This document shows, piece after piece, positions 27,946-35,518 of a stretch of 64,000 nt of DNA. This stretch comes from Alkalibacterium sp. AK22 (GTDB lineage: Bacteria > Bacillota > Bacilli > Lactobacillales > Carnobacteriaceae_A). Positions within the stretch are counted from its first letter, which is position 1, and every line of letters starts with the position of its first letter. Made by a program: the position numbers and the translations under genes. The notes under the pieces were generated by a model, which did no database searches, had not been told where the DNA came from, and saw only the letters and a program-made list of their open reading frames with translations. The stretch covers positions 109,216 through 173,215 of the forward strand of contig NZ_JANL01000008.1 of the NCBI RefSeq assembly GCF_000585255.1. The letters run 5' to 3'.

Positions 27946-28524
27946 TTAGAATAGTTCTTCTGAAATATCAGGTAATATGCTCATTTTCGCATCTTCGACT
28001 AGTGCTTCGAAAAGAAAATTATACTCGATACCGTCTTTTTCAATCAGCAGTCCTGCCCGTTTAGGTACCGTTTCATCCAGCAATCGAACATCCATTGTAG
28101 ATGGGCTGTTGGCATCCAGCCAATCCTGACTTATGGCATCTGCAGATTTTTCTCCCAGCCTGACTGAAATCATTTCGTCCGATTTAAAGCGTAAAATAAC
28201 GCCGGCTACAAACGTTTTAAACACTGATGGATCCATCTGATCCAACTCTCGTTTAGCCTCCTGAAAAACCTTATGCAGCAGATCCTGCTTGATTGCTAGC
28301 ACGTCATTTCTACGTTTGATTTCCAGGGTGTTTTTTTTGATGGTATACTCCTGTTCATACTCAGCTTTTATGGCTTCTTTTTCTTGAGCCCGCTTCTGAA
28401 CAGCTTCCGCTTCCGCAGCCTGCACGTCATCTTCTGCCTCTTTTTTAGCTTTTTCGATGCCATCGCGTATGGCAGCTTTTTCTTTTTCAACAATTCTTTC
28501 AGTTAGTAGTTTTAAATCAGCCAT
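27946..28524 (-). CDS. ntpE: V-type ATPase subunit E (peripheral stalk)
   Basis: Peripheral stalk subunit that holds the head still while the rotor turns. The N-terminal half (about residues 5-95) is a highly charged helix rich in Glu, Lys and Ala (VEKEKAAIRDGIEKAKKEAE), expected to form a coiled coil with NtpF; the C-terminal half is globular. ATG 28524 has AGGAGG upstream; a longer in-frame form lacks that. It is separated from ntpK by 109 bases that hold a strong hairpin, the longest gap inside the operon. Confidence 0.93.
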   Translation of the reverse strand: MADLKLLTERIVEKEKAAIRDGIEKAKKEAEDDVQAAEAEAVQKRAQEKEAIKAEYEQEYTIKKNTLEIKRRNDVLAIKQDLLHKVFQEAKRELDQMDPSVFKTFVAGVILRFKSDEMISVRLGEKSADAISQDWLDANSPSTMDVRLLDETVPKRAGLLIEKDGIEYNFLFEALVEDAKMSILPDISEELF

Positions 28525-28564
28525 GGTTTCCCTCCTGTTCAGAACAAAGATAAAAAATGAAATA

Positions 28565-28622
28565 AAGGAATTCGGTCTTGCTGGCAAAAAACACAGGTCT
28601 TTGCCTGGATGCCAAATTCCTT
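28565..28622 (-). promoter_or_regulatory. Intercistronic hairpin between ntpK and ntpE
   Basis: On the minus strand AAGGAATT (28615-28622) pairs with AATTCCTT (28565-28572), with a further GG/CC and GGCAA/TTGCC pairing inside. It starts just after the ntpK stop and is followed by a U-rich but interrupted run. It may act as a partial terminator or protect the 3' end of the ntpK part of the transcript. Confidence 0.65.
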
Positions 28623-28633
28623 GTAGTCATTAA

Positions 28634-29110
28634 TTACATGAAGATGATCATCATCAGGGAAATAACAAAACCAAGAATTGCGTACGTCTCAACCATCGCT
28701 GAGTAAATAATCCCTTTAGTTGTGTGCTCTGGCTTTTGCGCTAAAATCTGCATCGCAGCAACGGAAACACGCCCCTGCAGCGTACCAGAAGTCAGCCCGG
28801 TAAATCCTACAGGCAGACCAACCATCAGGTAGTACCAACCTGTTGAAACATCCAGATCAGTTGTTAAGTTGATGATGATTAACAGACCGATAACAAATCC
28901 ATAAAGTCCCTGGGTAGCTGGAAGCATCTGCAAGACAAGTGCACGACCAAATTTTTCAGGCTGTTCTTTTGTCAAAGCAGCTGCTGCTTCACCGGCAGAA
29001 CCTACCCCTCTTGACGAACCAATCCCCGAAAGGATAACAGCTAGGGCGACCCCGATTGCTCCAAATACAAAACCTAAATTATTTCCAAAAAACAGTTCAA
29101 AGTTACTCAT
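28634..29110 (-). CDS. ntpK: V-type ATPase proteolipid c subunit, Na+-binding type
   Basis: Four-helix, 158-residue membrane protein that forms the rotating ring. It is a tandem duplication of a two-helix hairpin. The ligands that bind Na+ in E. hirae NtpK are all conserved: Leu63, Thr66 and Gln67 in LPATQG, Gln112 in LQGRV, and the essential Glu141 in MVETYAILG. Only one of the two halves carries the ion-binding Glu, as expected. Na+ rather than H+ transport is therefore likely, though that is an inference from residues. ATG at 29110 follows a GGAGG site. Confidence 0.95.
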   Translation of the reverse strand: MSNFELFFGNNLGFVFGAIGVALAVILSGIGSSRGVGSAGEAAAALTKEQPEKFGRALVLQMLPATQGLYGFVIGLLIIINLTTDLDVSTGWYYLMVGLPVGFTGLTSGTLQGRVSVAAMQILAQKPEHTTKGIIYSAMVETYAILGFVISLMMIIFM

Positions 29111-29140
29111 TTTAAAATTCCTCCATTAATTGTTTGTTTT

Positions 29141-31099
29141 TTATTTATTGTTATCTTCCAACCATATGTGTTTTTCCAGTGTCTTCAGTGGAGCCAGCGG
29201 TCTGCCGCCTCCTTCGAAGAACTTGCCGAAGAACTCTACATACTGCAGTCTTGAAGTATGCACGTAGGCACTCAGGAAAGTCAGTGCAATGTTTAAAGAA
29301 TGCAGCGCTACGATTATGACGATTCCCACACTGAAGCGGGCGACAGGCGGTAGAAAGCCGACGATCATATTGAATGCCATGGCAATGTTGGCACTAGCAA
29401 CGCCTAAGGCCATCAGACGAGTGTAACTGACAATGTCTCCTACATAACCGGAAATACCGTAGAGGTTGTAGGCCCCTAGTCCCAGTCCTAGTGCTTTATT
29501 TGAACTGGATATTGCAGATACGACCAGTATACCCAGAGCATTCAAGGCAACCAGCCCGATACCAGCTTGAGTCATAAACGGAATGTCTACTACTAGTGCT
29601 CCCAATACCCACAGTATGAATCCGACTAGCATGAGAAACCAAGCGTACCCATCAATATACGATGAAGCCCGCTGTCCCTGGTTCGTCTTGATTTTCCCGT
29701 TCAGGATCAAGCCATAAAGAAGCTGAATCAGGCCAAGAACAACCGAAAACACCATAATTTCCAGAACATCATTTTGTAGTGAGAACACTTGCACTGGAAG
29801 CTCTATGCCGAAGAAACTTCCGAAAAATATACCGAATGCCATCGTTGGATAAGAGAGAGTATACAAAAACTTGATAAAGTTCCCTACGCCTCCCTCAATA
29901 TTGAATGCCTTGAGCGCAAACAGGGTGACCCCAAACAGAAGAAGGCCGTAACCCAGATCAGCACTCATCATGCCGAAGAAAATCATGAAAAACGGCATCA
30001 TCAAAGGTGTCGGATCAACTTCATTGTACTTGGGATAACTGAACATTTCAGTTATCATTTCAAATGGCTGAACAAGTTTATTGTTTTTCAAAACAACAGG
30101 GACCTCTTCGTATTCTTTCATTATAATATCATCCGAAAGAATAGCCACTTCACCTTCTCCCGTCTCTTTCTCAATGTTTCGCTTCAGGTGCTCAACCTTT
30201 TCTTCTTCAATCCAGCCTGACAGCAAAAACATGTGGTGGCTGCTGATCAAGAGCGATTGTGCTTTTTCTCTTTCAATCAGATTATAGTAATATTCCTCGG
30301 CGAGTTCCAAATCTCTATAGAGGCTTCGCCAGTCCGACATCTCACGCACAGCTTCTTGTTTCTGTTCTCTTAATTGCTTTTGAGACACTAAATTGTTGTA
30401 AAGCGCATCTTCAGGCAGTTGGTCGTGCTGATACTTCAGCTCTCTAAAACTGAACTGACTGACTATACGGTCAAAGTCCTCTCTATCAGCTCTAGGTACA
30501 ATAATCAGATACGCAACTTCGTCACTTCTCCGATAAAGTTCACTGGTAAAGATTCTTCCATTTTCTTTGAAATGTTCCATCAGTTCCGCATCATGTTCTT
30601 TATCCACTGAACCGACAATCACATCCATAAGCTTAAGATGCTTGACTTCACTTGGCATGAAATTAAGTGCGCGCCACTTTCTCAGATAGCTTTCGTCTTC
30701 TTTCAATTCCTTTAACTGTTCATCCAGTTGGCTGATGGTCTTTTCTTTCGCCTCGACCGTGTCAAGCATGCCTGATATGTCTGAACGTCCAACATGGTCC
30801 TCAATCTCATCCAGGGTAAAGACTTCCCTCTTGGACTTCAGACGTTCAATCAGCTTAGGTTGGCTGACAAATTCCTTTAAATAATTCAAAGCATATTCTA
30901 TATCTTGAAGCTTCGCTTGCAAGTCACTTTTACTTTCCTCTGACACCCGAGCGTCAAAGTGATCCAGTAGCTGTTCTTCAAGCTTGTCTTCGAGTGAAAT
31001 AATTTCAAGACTCTGCATTTCCTGCACACTCTTGAGCAGCACATCCTTGTGCGCATGTTCCGCTAGCAGTGTGAGTTTTTTCATTTTAGCTATGGCCAT
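29141..31099 (-). CDS. ntpI: V-type ATPase subunit a (NtpI)
   Basis: Membrane stator subunit providing the ion half-channels. The N-terminal half (about residues 1-340) is soluble, long and coiled-coil rich; the second half has about seven to eight membrane helices. The conserved SYTRLMALGVASANIAMAFN contains the arginine that faces the c-ring glutamate, and a late VALHSLNIALTFLSAYVHTSRLQYVEFFGKFF is also typical. 652 residues is normal. Start ATG 31099 (MAIAKMKKLTLL) aligns with E. hirae and has GGAGG 12 bases upstream, overlapping ntpF by 14 bases. Confidence 0.96.
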   Translation of the reverse strand: MAIAKMKKLTLLAEHAHKDVLLKSVQEMQSLEIISLEDKLEEQLLDHFDARVSEESKSDLQAKLQDIEYALNYLKEFVSQPKLIERLKSKREVFTLDEIEDHVGRSDISGMLDTVEAKEKTISQLDEQLKELKEDESYLRKWRALNFMPSEVKHLKLMDVIVGSVDKEHDAELMEHFKENGRIFTSELYRRSDEVAYLIIVPRADREDFDRIVSQFSFRELKYQHDQLPEDALYNNLVSQKQLREQKQEAVREMSDWRSLYRDLELAEEYYYNLIEREKAQSLLISSHHMFLLSGWIEEEKVEHLKRNIEKETGEGEVAILSDDIIMKEYEEVPVVLKNNKLVQPFEMITEMFSYPKYNEVDPTPLMMPFFMIFFGMMSADLGYGLLLFGVTLFALKAFNIEGGVGNFIKFLYTLSYPTMAFGIFFGSFFGIELPVQVFSLQNDVLEIMVFSVVLGLIQLLYGLILNGKIKTNQGQRASSYIDGYAWFLMLVGFILWVLGALVVDIPFMTQAGIGLVALNALGILVVSAISSSNKALGLGLGAYNLYGISGYVGDIVSYTRLMALGVASANIAMAFNMIVGFLPPVARFSVGIVIIVALHSLNIALTFLSAYVHTSRLQYVEFFGKFFEGGGRPLAPLKTLEKHIWLEDNNK

Positions 31100-31412
31100 A
31101 TCGACGCAACACCTCCTCGGCTATTCGACTGGCTAATGTATCTTTTTTTGTTTCGTAGTTTTCGGTAAATCTTTCTGCTTCAGCTTGGACCTGGTCTTTA
31201 AATGCTGCCCTGTCTTGCTTGAGCTTCGCTTCCATCTCAGCAGCCTGCTCTTTTTTGTAAGCTTCCAGTTCATGACTGGTTTGCTCATCAATTTTTTCAA
31301 TCTGCTGTTTTGTGCTTTCTTTCAGCGTCTTTATTTCATTGTCCGCTCGCTCCCGCAGTTCTTCCACGCGGGCTTCCGCTTCGATGACATAGTTTATAGC
31401 CTCACGATTCAT
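31086..31412 (-). CDS. ntpF: V-type ATPase peripheral stalk subunit G/H-like (NtpF)
   Basis: 108-residue, almost wholly helical, highly charged protein expected to pair with NtpE along the peripheral stalk. Sequence such as VEELRERADNEIKTLKEST shows heptad-like spacing. It is the first gene of the operon, as in E. hirae. A GGGGGGAG stretch lies just before the ATG, directly downstream of a T run that ends a terminator-like leader structure. Identity rests on position, length and composition more than on strict motifs. Confidence 0.87.
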   Translation of the reverse strand: MNREAINYVIEAEARVEELRERADNEIKTLKESTKQQIEKIDEQTSHELEAYKKEQAAEMEAKLKQDRAAFKDQVQAEAERFTENYETKKDTLASRIAEEVLRRYGHS

Positions 31413-31429
31413 CCTGTTCTCCCCCCTTC

Positions 31430-31497
31430 AAAAAAAGGGCGCAGCTAACAAGCCTTCTTCTCGCCCTAGAAGAAATAGTCCTTGAAAGCTTACGCCC
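31430..31497 (-). promoter_or_regulatory. Terminator-like attenuator in the V-ATPase operon leader
   Basis: In the minus-strand leader two copies of GGGCG (31493-31497 and 31462-31466) can each pair with a single CGCCC (31437-31441) that is followed at once by seven T residues (31430-31436). The outer option extends to about ten base pairs with one bulge (GGGCGTA-AGCT with AGCTGCGCCC). A CTTCT/AGAAG hairpin lies within the loop. The T run abuts the ntpF ribosome site. This is the layout of a conditional terminator with alternative 5' arms. Confidence 0.6.
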
Positions 31498-31531
31498 AAC
31501 CGCATTTCTATTATTGATGCTAACAAATTTT

Positions 31532-31561
31532 ATAATAGCACATACTTAAAAATAGTGTCAA
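31532..31561 (-). promoter_or_regulatory. Strong promoter of the V-ATPase operon
   Basis: Minus strand perfect TTGACA (31556-31561), 18 bases, TATTAT (31532-31537) preceded by TGC, an extended minus-10. It leaves a leader of about 115 bases before ntpF. Confidence 0.75.
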
Positions 31562-31615
31562 CTGCAACTAACTTTTACACTAGAGCAGAGAGCAGGGCAT
31601 AAAGAGAATTTTCTA

Positions 31616-32482
31616 TCAGCGTTTGTTTCCATAACTGAATACAGCCAGAGATCCAAACCCTGTATGGGCAGCAACTGTAGGACCGTAGCTGGAAATCACA
31701 ATTTCCCTGGGCTTAATCCGTTCCAGAAGCTTGGCTTTTATGTACTCCGCTTCTTCTGGAACCCCGACATGTCCAATGAAAATAGGGTGATCCTCTACAT
31801 CTTTCACTCCATTGATGGTCTGCTCAACTAAATGGTGAATCGATTTTTTTCTGCCTCTAATTTTTGCTACAGGAATGAGTTTACCTTGATCATTCATCAC
31901 AATAATCGGTTTAACATTCAACAGTGACCCAACAGTAGCCGCTGTGGCTGAAATACGCCCTCCACGCTGAAGGTGCTTGATATCATCAACAGTGACCCAG
32001 GAATGGTAGTTCAATTTATGATCCTCGATCCACTGCACAAGCTCATCCTTATTCAGACCTTGCTCTTTTAAAATAGCTGCTTCATATACTAGCAGACCTT
32101 GGCCCAGACTGGCCGCCATAGTATCGATGATGGTTAGATCCACTTCTCCATATTCTTCCATCAGCATGTCTTTCGCCTGCAAGGCACTGTTGTATGACCC
32201 TGACAAACCTGATGAAAAAGATAGATAAATGAGCGGTACCTTTTTCTCCGCATACTGCTTGAACGTTTCAAGATATGTATGCACGTTGACTTGTGAGGTT
32301 GATGCAGTTTCCCCTTCCTTGAGTCGATTGAAAAAGGCATGTTTGTCAAAGGTCTTTCCCATATCATCTTGAAGCTCATCTCCGCCCATATTGATGGTGA
32401 AATTGACGATATCCAGATTGAACCGGTCGACAATATCAAGCGGCAGATCACTACAGGAATCTGTGATCAGTTGATAGTCCAT
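31616..32482 (-). CDS. DegV family fatty-acid-binding protein (FakB type)
   Basis: Binds a fatty acid in a buried pocket and presents it to FakA for phosphorylation. It has the family signatures: LITDSCSDLP at the start, the SFSSGLSGSYNSA loop, and LKHLQRGGRISATAA-like sequence here as DDIKHLQRGGRIS, with NVKPII after it. 288 residues is normal. ATG 32482 is used because AAAGGAG lies 11 bases upstream; a GTG four codons earlier would touch that site. Firmicutes often carry several FakB paralogues with different acyl preferences; which one this is cannot be told. FakA is encoded at 6.4 kb. Confidence 0.9.
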   Translation of the reverse strand: MDYQLITDSCSDLPLDIVDRFNLDIVNFTINMGGDELQDDMGKTFDKHAFFNRLKEGETASTSQVNVHTYLETFKQYAEKKVPLIYLSFSSGLSGSYNSALQAKDMLMEEYGEVDLTIIDTMAASLGQGLLVYEAAILKEQGLNKDELVQWIEDHKLNYHSWVTVDDIKHLQRGGRISATAATVGSLLNVKPIIVMNDQGKLIPVAKIRGRKKSIHHLVEQTINGVKDVEDHPIFIGHVGVPEEAEYIKAKLLERIKPREIVISSYGPTVAAHTGFGSLAVFSYGNKR

Positions 32483-32691
32483 AATCTTATCCACTCCTTT
32501 AGTTTAATACTCTTCTATTATACTTTTTTTGTCTATAAATAGAAACGGCTCGTACACATTATTTCCTTTTCTGTTTATAAACGGAAGGTAAGGACCAGGT
32601 TTCAAGTAAAATGATCTGAGCCATAACGCTGGTATACAGGCGTTGCTTTCAGTCGATCAGCCCCCTCGATAAAATGTCTCTGATTTTCCAG

Positions 32692-32720
32692 TTGACGAAT
32701 GTATGTTCGCAAGCTATACT
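32692..32720 (+). promoter_or_regulatory. Promoter of the small SOS-box gene
   Basis: TTGACG (32692-32697), 17 bases, TATACT (32715-32720). It is close to consensus and points toward the gene starting at 32751, with 30 bases from the minus-10 to the ATG. Two LexA-like boxes overlap or flank it. Confidence 0.8.
32696..32709. promoter_or_regulatory. LexA (DinR)-like operator, upstream copy
   Basis: CGAATGTATGTTCG differs from the palindromic Gram-positive SOS box CGAACATATGTTCG in the left half-site by T for C in the GAAC core (the other change is in the spacer). It overlaps the minus-35 and spacer of the promoter, where LexA binding would block RNA polymerase. Confidence 0.6.
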
Positions 32721-32724
32721 AAAG

Positions 32725-32738
32725 GTAACATATGTTCG
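32725..32738. promoter_or_regulatory. LexA (DinR)-like operator, downstream copy
   Basis: GTAACATATGTTCG matches 12 of 14 positions of CGAACATATGTTCG, both differences lying at the left end. It covers the likely transcription start. With the first copy it brackets the minus-10, a layout seen at SOS promoters. Confidence 0.6.
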
Positions 32739-32750
32739 GGGAGGACGATC

Positions 32751-33071
32751 ATGAGTAAAATAAGTATTGAAAAACAGCATATTGTCGAGGTTTTCAAGAG
32801 AGGATACGGAGCTTTGTTTTCAAGTTTATCCAAAGTGCAGCCGCAGATGCCAAAAAATCAGTTAAGCCTGTTCCTGAAGCAGGCAGTCTTAAAGCAGCAG
32901 CGTATCATTGTTCAAGTCAATCCGACTGCTCATACCGATCACCTCATCGAATACACCGGTGTACCCTTTTTTTCAGCCAAGTCAACTCAAATTATTATTA
33001 AGCCAGCTTCAGCGAATACGGTATATCTACTGAATGCCAAAGATATCAGGCATGTTCGTCTCATCAAATAA
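32751..33071 (+). CDS. Small uncharacterised protein, likely SOS-regulated (possible YolD-like)
   Basis: 106-residue basic protein starting MSKISIEKQHIVEVFKRGYG, with GGGGAGG upstream of the ATG. I do not recognise the family with confidence. The N-terminal half is helical (FLKQAVLKQQR); the C-terminal half alternates hydrophobic and polar residues (IIVQVN, IIIKPASANTVYLL, DIRHVRLIK) as in a small beta barrel, which faintly recalls YolD-like proteins found next to Y-family DNA polymerases. Two LexA-like boxes at its promoter support a role in the DNA-damage response. No umuC/dinB gene is adjacent. It runs opposite to both neighbours, so it is a single-gene unit ended by the hairpin at 33125-33179. 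Confidence 0.75.
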   Translation: MSKISIEKQHIVEVFKRGYGALFSSLSKVQPQMPKNQLSLFLKQAVLKQQRIIVQVNPTAHTDHLIEYTGVPFFSAKSTQIIIKPASANTVYLLNAKDIRHVRLIK

Positions 33072-33124
33072 GCTGTAATATTTTCTGTTCTTATTGCACC
33101 ATGACCGGTAGACTTCCGGTCAAA

Positions 33125-33179
33125 AAAACACGTGTCTACTTCTTCATGCGAACTGCATAAAGAAGTAGACACGTGTTTT
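33125..33179. terminator. Strong bidirectional terminator between the SOS-box gene and opuCD
   Basis: A perfect 20-base stem (33125-33144 with 33160-33179) with a 15-base loop that itself has ATGC/GCAT pairing. On the minus strand seven T residues follow, so it ends the opuC operon; it also faces the end of the plus-strand gene. A separate GACCGG/CCGGTC hairpin lies at 33103-33121. Confidence 0.88.
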
Positions 33180-33209
33180 ATCTTAATCAAAGGTATGTCT
33201 CACTTAGCC

Positions 33210-33899
33210 TCAACGACTGACCCGACTGGCTGGATTCAGCCTGCGCTCAAGCCAGCCCAGTACTAAATCTGAAATAACTGCCATTAAAGCAGTCGGTATA
33301 GCACCTGCCAGGATAATTGCCCCTCCATTGGAAGCATTGACGCCTCTTTGAATGACATCACCCAATCCACCGGCTCCAATAAAAGTACCGATTGCTGTTA
33401 CGCCAATGGCAACAACTAATGCATTTCGCAAGCCAGCCATAATGACCGACAGCGCCATGGGCATTTCGATTTTATATGTCATCTGCCATCGGGTCATTCC
33501 CATACCCTTGCCGGCATCCAGCAGAGCATGGTCAACGTTTTTGACCCCAGCATAGGTATTTTTCACTATCGGCAGCAGAGAATACAGAAAAACTGTTATG
33601 ATTACTGTATTGTGCCCGATACCAAACCCCAGCATCAGAATCGACAGCATCGCCAGAGAGGGGATTGTCTGAATCACATTAGCCGCCCCTACGACCCAGT
33701 CAGCTAGCCTACTATGCCTGGCAATGTAAAAGCCTATCGGGATAGCAACGACAGCGGCAAACAGGACACCGTAAATTGAGATTAGAAAATGTCGCGTAAA
33801 CTGTTCCCACAAATATGCACTGTTCTGTTGTGTGTAATAAATGAGCTGCTGGAGCATATTCATCTGCGTCAGCTCTTCGAATCCTTCTAAATCAAACAT
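33210..33899 (-). CDS. opuCD: Osmoprotectant ABC transporter permease (OpuCD type)
   Basis: Second permease of a glycine betaine/carnitine/choline-type importer. It has about five to six membrane helices and the EAA-loop region DAGKGMGMTRWQMTYKIEMPMA, followed by [35 protein letters not shown], typical of OpuC/ProW permeases. ATG 33899 has GGAGGAG just upstream, one base after the opuCC stop. Length 229 residues, normal. It ends the operon ahead of a strong terminator. Confidence 0.92.
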   Translation of the reverse strand: MFDLEGFEELTQMNMLQQLIYYTQQNSAYLWEQFTRHFLISIYGVLFAAVVAIPIGFYIARHSRLADWVVGAANVIQTIPSLAMLSILMLGFGIGHNTVIITVFLYSLLPIVKNTYAGVKNVDHALLDAGKGMGMTRWQMTYKIEMPMALSVIMAGLRNALVVAIGVTAIGTFIGAGGLGDVIQRGVNASNGGAIILAGAIPTALMAVISDLVLGWLERRLNPASRVSR

Positions 33900-33900
33900 T

Positions 33901-34857
33901 TTATTCTCCTCCTACTGGCTCAAGATACGGTTCGGCATCCTCGAAGAAATTATTCGCTTCCAGGAACTGCTGTGCCACAGTAGCCGGTTCAATCAGGTAC
34001 TCATCAGCGATAAAATTCATTTCCTGCATCAGCCCTGTATCAATTGTTCCTTCCAGCTTTAGCAGAATGTCTTCCAGCTCAGGAAATTCTTCCAGTGTGT
34101 CAAAGAGTACTGAAGGACTGGCGTCGTATGGGGGGAAGAAGCTCAAATCGTCTTCCAGCAGGACCAGATCATAGCTGGCGATTCTGCCGTCTGTGGAGTA
34201 TCCAAGGACGACATCCATGTTACCTGATCGAACAGCGTCGTAAACAAGACCGACCTGCATTGGATAAACTGTATCGAACTCGAAATTATAGGTTTCCAAA
34301 AACGCACGGTAACCGTCCCCTTCCCGTTCCATCCAGGAGGTATCGACTCCAGCAGTCAGGTCTGCCGCAATCGGTTCTAGGTCACTGATGCTTTCTATTC
34401 CATGCTCTTCTGCCAAATCTGTAGTGATCAAAAAGGAATAGGTATTTTCAAAACCATAAGACGGGAAGTACTTGATTCCGAACTGCTCTTCAAAGCCTTC
34501 AGTCACGACCCGTCTGGCTTCTTCCGCGTCCGTTATTGGGTCCATTCCCAGCTCACCAGTAAGCGCCGTACCTGTATAGCTAGCTGCGGCGACTTCAGCA
34601 TCACCTTGAATCAAAGCTTGAGCAACCATTGTTGACGACCCTAGATTCTGAATCACTTCTGCATTGACTTCTGAGTAATGGTTGACCATTCCCTGAATAA
34701 CATAGCCAAGAATAGCCATTTCAGTCGACGATTGAGTAGCAATACGAATATTAACATCCTCAGTCAATCCTGCTCCCAGCCCAGGCAAAGAACATGCTGT
34801 CGTGAAGACTGCAGTTGAGGATAAGGCAGCCAGTTTTATTTTTTTAGTCCATTTCAT
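33901..34857 (-). CDS. opuCC: Osmoprotectant-binding lipoprotein (OpuCC type)
   Basis: Extracellular solute receptor. A signal peptide with two Lys pairs (MKWTKKIKLAAL) ends in a lipobox-like FTTAC, with Cys22 as the likely lipid anchor; the minus-3 Thr is slightly atypical. The mature protein has the OpuAC/QAT fold signatures STEMAILGYVIQGM and AAASYTGTALTGELG. The mature part is rich in Asp and Glu, in line with a surface protein of a salt-tolerant organism. Whether it prefers betaine, carnitine or choline cannot be read here. It lies between the two permease genes, the standard OpuC arrangement. Confidence 0.92.
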   Translation of the reverse strand: MKWTKKIKLAALSSTAVFTTACSLPGLGAGLTEDVNIRIATQSSTEMAILGYVIQGMVNHYSEVNAEVIQNLGSSTMVAQALIQGDAEVAAASYTGTALTGELGMDPITDAEEARRVVTEGFEEQFGIKYFPSYGFENTYSFLITTDLAEEHGIESISDLEPIAADLTAGVDTSWMEREGDGYRAFLETYNFEFDTVYPMQVGLVYDAVRSGNMDVVLGYSTDGRIASYDLVLLEDDLSFFPPYDASPSVLFDTLEEFPELEDILLKLEGTIDTGLMQEMNFIADEYLIEPATVAQQFLEANNFFEDAEPYLEPVGGE

Positions 34858-34873
34858 TATGATCAGCCTTTCT

Positions 34874-35506
34874 TTATTCTGCCAGTTGATTTCTGGGTGT
34901 CACGATTTTTTCCACCTTACCGAGGCCAAAATCGACCACCAGTGCCAGAATAGTGACAGGTATCGTTCCGCCAATAATCAGTTCAGGGATAAACAAGTTT
35001 AAGCCATTAAAGATAAAATCTCCTAGTCCCCCAGCTCCTATATAGGAAGCCAGAGCGGCCCAGGCAATGACATAGGTTCCAGACAAACGAATACCAGCCA
35101 TAATGACCGGCGCAGCCTGGGGCAGCTCAACTTTTTTGATTAGCTGCATTTGAGTCATGCCCATACCTTTAGCTGCATCAACCAGATCACTGTCGACCCG
35201 CTGCATGCCTGTAAAAGTATTTCTTAAAATCGGCAGAAGCGAATAAATGAACAATGCCACAATGGCCGGCACGGTCCCTACACCAAGAAAGGGGATCATA
35301 AAAGCCAGTAAAGCCAGTGAAGGAATTGTCTGGAGAATAGAAGTCAAACCAATAAACCAGGTTGCCAGTTTTTCTGTTCGAGTCAGCGCTACTCCCAGAG
35401 GGACTGCTACCAATACACCCAATCCCAAAGATACTGCTGATATAAATAGATGTTCCCAAGTCAGTCTGATCAGGTCGGAGCCGTAATTGTTAAAAAAGTC
35501 AATCAT
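34874..35506 (-). CDS. opuCB: Osmoprotectant ABC transporter permease (OpuCB type)
   Basis: First permease subunit, 210 residues with about five membrane helices. It has [24 protein letters not shown], the EAA loop that docks the ATPase, followed by [33 protein letters not shown]. It is clearly related to opuCD at 33.2 kb, the two permeases being paralogues as in all OpuC systems. GGAGGAA precedes the ATG, 12 bases after opuCA. Confidence 0.92.
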   Translation of the reverse strand: MIDFFNNYGSDLIRLTWEHLFISAVSLGLGVLVAVPLGVALTRTEKLATWFIGLTSILQTIPSLALLAFMIPFLGVGTVPAIVALFIYSLLPILRNTFTGMQRVDSDLVDAAKGMGMTQMQLIKKVELPQAAPVIMAGIRLSGTYVIAWAALASYIGAGGLGDFIFNGLNLFIPELIIGGTIPVTILALVVDFGLGKVEKIVTPRNQLAE

Positions 35507-35518
35507 TCCAAATTCCTC

